Assembly: GCA_003644265.1 (NCBI GenBank)
Contig: QNBX01000211.1
Location: 1-6,764, forward strand
Length of the DNA: 6,764 nt
Origin: Planctomycetota bacterium
GTDB taxonomy: Bacteria > Planctomycetota > B15-G4
Reading direction: 5' to 3'
The stretch's first letter is position 1, and the number at the start of each line of letters is the position of its first letter. The notes beneath the pieces were generated by a model. It did no database searches. It saw only the letters and a program-made list of their open reading frames with translations, and was not told the DNA's origin. The position numbers and the translations under genes were made by a program. Shown here piece after piece: positions 5,295-6,764 of this stretch.

Positions 5295-5555
5295 CTAGTC
5301 GCCGGGTTCGTCGACCTCGATGCTGGTGAGTCGGAACTTGAATGGCTCGTCGGTGGTCTTGTTGAAGTGGAGGGCCGCACCCTCCGCCACGGAGCCTTCG
5401 CTGAGCAGGGGCCAGTGCAGCTCGACCGAGTCGGTGTCGATGCCCGATTCGTCACCGACGTCGAGGTAGACGTCGGTCACTCGCTTGGCGTGGGCCTCCT
5501 TGGCGTGCTCAAGCACGACCTCCAGGATGCGTTCGGTCACTCCGGCTTCATGCAT
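5295..5555 (-). CDS. hypA: HypA-like nickel chaperone lacking the zinc domain
   Basis: An 86-residue protein that begins MHEAGVTERILEVVLEHA, the start of HypA/HybF hydrogenase nickel chaperones. In that family the N-terminus and His2 of the MHE motif bind nickel, and a loop with two CxxC pairs binds zinc. Residues 23-64 (AKRVTDVYLDVGDESG, then LLSEGSVAEGAALHF) follow the family closely. The protein then goes from ALHFNKTTDEP straight to FKFRLTSIEVDEP, which resembles the last strand of HypA. No Cys is present anywhere, and the length is about 30 residues short of the usual 110-117. The start is supported by AGGGGGAG (5563-5570) at 7 nt. The gene overlaps the protease gene by 8 bp, as the last gene of the hydrogenase operon. 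Nickel delivery to the large subunit is the expected role; how it works without the zinc site is open. Confidence 0.85.
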   Translation of the reverse strand: MHEAGVTERILEVVLEHAKEAHAKRVTDVYLDVGDESGIDTDSVELHWPLLSEGSVAEGAALHFNKTTDEPFKFRLTSIEVDEPGD

Positions 5556-6099
5556 GGACGGGCTCCCCCTGTGGTGATGAAGAGCGCCGCTCCCGCAGCA
5601 CCCCCACGACCTCCGCCGCAGCGACCGGGACGGCCGCGGCGACGACGTCGCTCAACTCCTCGCCGAAGACATCGCCACGCTGGATGACGATGCCCACGAC
5701 GTCGATGTCAGACGGTAGATTCGCGCCCATCGCGCGGCCCGCTGCGATGGCGGCTGGCAGTGGCGCATCATGCGACGAGTCCAGATGGCTTGCCACACCG
5801 GTCTCCACGGCCGACAGCGGCCTGCACCACACGCTGCCGGGTGCTTCCTCGGGGTCGATGATGGCATCGACGATGATGGCACGCCGATACCCGACAAGGA
5901 GTTCCATCAGGCTCACGCCGCCGACGCAGGCCTGCTGCAGGCTAGCCTCGTCGTGGTCGAGCTCATCGAGCTCATCGATGACACGCCAGCCCACGCCGTC
6001 GTCTCCAAGGATGGGGTTGCCCAGGCCGACGACCAGCGTCTCGCCGGGTTCGGCGATCCGCAGGCCGTATGCCGCGCCGGGCTCGACCGGGCTAGTCAC
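5548..6099 (-). CDS. [NiFe] hydrogenase maturation endopeptidase (HyaD/HycI family)
   Basis: A 183-residue protease that removes the C-terminal tail of the hydrogenase large subunit after nickel insertion. Family marks: VVGLGNPILGDDGVG (residues 23-37), where Asp34 takes the place of the first nickel-sensing acid of HybD (Glu16); GGVSLMELL (60-68); VDA with Asp78; and SSHDAPL with His110, matching the other two metal ligands (Asp62 and His93 in HybD). The start is GTG 6099: AAGGAG lies 7 nt upstream, and this start overlaps the large-subunit stop by 8 bp. A longer in-frame extension to 6201 would lie inside the large-subunit gene and add only non-family sequence. The gene sits directly after its presumed substrate gene and overlaps hypA by 8 bp. 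It is cytoplasmic. The C-terminus (residues 171-183) is polar and variable, as usual. Confidence 0.92.
   Translation of the reverse strand: MTSPVEPGAAYGLRIAEPGETLVVGLGNPILGDDGVGWRVIDELDELDHDEASLQQACVGGVSLMELLVGYRRAIIVDAIIDPEEAPGSVWCRPLSAVETGVASHLDSSHDAPLPAAIAAGRAMGANLPSDIDVVGIVIQRGDVFGEELSDVVAAAVPVAAAEVVGVLRERRSSSPQGEPVHA
5563..5570 (-). promoter_or_regulatory. Shine-Dalgarno for the hypA-like gene
   Basis: AGGGGGAG on the minus strand, 7 nt before ATG 5555 and located inside the end of the protease gene. It confirms that the MHE methionine is the true N-terminus, which matters because the N-terminal amine and His2 form the nickel site in this family. Confidence 0.7.
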
Positions 6100-6764
6100 G
6101 GCGCAACTCCTTGAGGGCGTTGCCGTCCTTGTCGCGGATGGTGACGACCATGGGCATCTGGCCCGGCATCGTGTGCGTGGCGCACCCGAAACAGGGGTCA
6201 TAGGCTCGGAAGCCCATCTCGATGCGGTCGAGCAGGCCCTCGGTCACCACGGTGCCCTTGGAGATGAGGCTGCGTGCAGCCTTGTCCACGGACATGGCGA
6301 TGGGGCCGTAGTTGTTGGTGGTACCAACGATGAGGTTCACCCGCGTGATGACGCCGTTGTCGTCGGTCCAGTAGTGATGCGTGAGCGTACCGCGTGGGGC
6401 TTCGACGGTGCCGACACCCTCGGTCGGGGTCTCGCTTACGACGTTGCGGACGTCCGGCGAGGTGATCTCGGGGTCGTTGGCCAACAGCTGCACCGTCTCG
6501 GCTGCCTGCATCAACTCGATGAGGCGAGCCCAGTGAGTCGCACCGCGACTGTGAACCGGCGAGCCGTCGGGTGACATCGTGGCGAAGTACTTCTCGTAGG
6601 CCTCCTGGGCCGTGGGCGTGGCCATGCCCGAGGCGACGTTCAGCCGGGCCAGGGGAGCCACCGTGTAGATACCCGAGTCCTTGCCGTCGACGAGACCCTT
6701 CCAGCCCACGCTCTTAAGGTAGGGGAACTTCAGGAACGTCCAGGGCACGACCTTCTCCGAGATC
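6092..6764 (-). CDS. [NiFe] hydrogenase large subunit, group 3 type (C-terminal part)
   Basis: The last 223 residues of the catalytic subunit are visible; the 5' part, including the N-terminal RxCGxC nickel motif, lies beyond the right edge. The frame is open to the edge (ISEKVVPWTFLKFPYLK). The nickel-binding C-terminal motif is DPCFGCATH (6173-6199). The DPCxxCxxH form with GQMP just after it is typical of cytoplasmic group 3 enzymes. The KGLVDGKDSG, ATHWARLIELM, TEGVGTVEAPRGTLTHHY and VGTTNNYGPIAMSV segments fit the same class. I favour an Mvh-like (3c) or NAD(P)-linked relative, but the subgroup cannot be fixed from this part. After the final His comes a 26-residue tail ending KELRRD, the substrate of the protease encoded next. 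The TAG stop overlaps the protease GTG by 8 bp. The small subunit and electron-transfer partners are expected upstream, outside the window. Confidence 0.93.
   Translation of the reverse strand, partial: ISEKVVPWTFLKFPYLKSVGWKGLVDGKDSGIYTVAPLARLNVASGMATPTAQEAYEKYFATMSPDGSPVHSRGATHWARLIELMQAAETVQLLANDPEITSPDVRNVVSETPTEGVGTVEAPRGTLTHHYWTDDNGVITRVNLIVGTTNNYGPIAMSVDKAARSLISKGTVVTEGLLDRIEMGFRAYDPCFGCATHTMPGQMPMVVTIRDKDGNALKELRRD
6107..6112 (-). promoter_or_regulatory. Shine-Dalgarno for the hydrogenase protease
   Basis: AAGGAG on the minus strand, 7 nt before GTG 6099, inside the coding sequence for the cleavable tail of the large subunit. It decides the GTG start of the protease over any longer frame. 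Confidence 0.75.

Noticed and set aside
5157..5687. A plus-strand frame through the inverted repeat and hypA-like gene
   Set aside because: It overlaps a recognised gene on the other strand and ends in a low-complexity Arg/Pro tail typical of noncoding GC-rich sequence.
5684..6574. A 296-residue plus-strand frame across the hydrogenase genes
   Set aside because: It lies opposite two well-recognised genes and crosses their junction; no motif was seen.

Overview
The window is GC-rich, with genes packed on both strands, GTG starts, overlapping operon genes and several starts that lack a Shine-Dalgarno sequence but have a TANNNT hexamer just upstream. Together with the secreted subtilase and a group 3-type [NiFe] hydrogenase, this suggests a member of Actinomycetota, perhaps an anaerobic or facultative lineage. 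That placement is inference; no rRNA or tRNA gene is present to test it.

Layout from left to right: (1) the 3' end of an unidentified plus-strand gene (1-171), whose stop shares a CTAG with a convergent YciI-family gene (168-485, minus). (2) A short divergent promoter region, then a plus-strand pair: a small lipoprotein (545-967) and a translationally coupled exported protein (964-1707). (3) A minus-strand pair, read right to left: a QueG/reductive-dehalogenase-like 4Fe-4S protein (1996-3081), then a 93-residue protein of the 'virulence factor' domain family (1704-1985). The latter again shares a CTAG stop with the exported protein. (4) A 97-bp divergent control region, then a secreted S8 subtilase with an I9-type propeptide and a golvesin/Xly-type C-terminal domain (3179-5026, plus). 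(5) A 268-bp gene-free stretch with a large imperfect inverted repeat. (6) A minus-strand hydrogenase operon entering from the right edge: the C-terminal part of a [NiFe] hydrogenase large subunit (6092 to the edge), its maturation endopeptidase (5548-6099) and a short HypA-like nickel chaperone (5295-5555). Each operon gene overlaps the next by 8 bp.

How the genes work together: in the hydrogenase operon, the HypA-like protein would help deliver nickel to the large subunit, and the protease would then remove the 26-residue tail after the DPCxxCxxH motif. The HypA-like protein appears to lack exactly the zinc-binding domain, while keeping both the MHE nickel motif and the C-terminal strand. 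This is the strongest oddity in the window. The Fe-S protein/'virulence factor' pair looks like a small redox or corrinoid-linked unit of unknown substrate. The lipoprotein/exported protein pair and the subtilase act outside the membrane. No CRISPR array, insertion sequence, tRNA or rRNA was seen.
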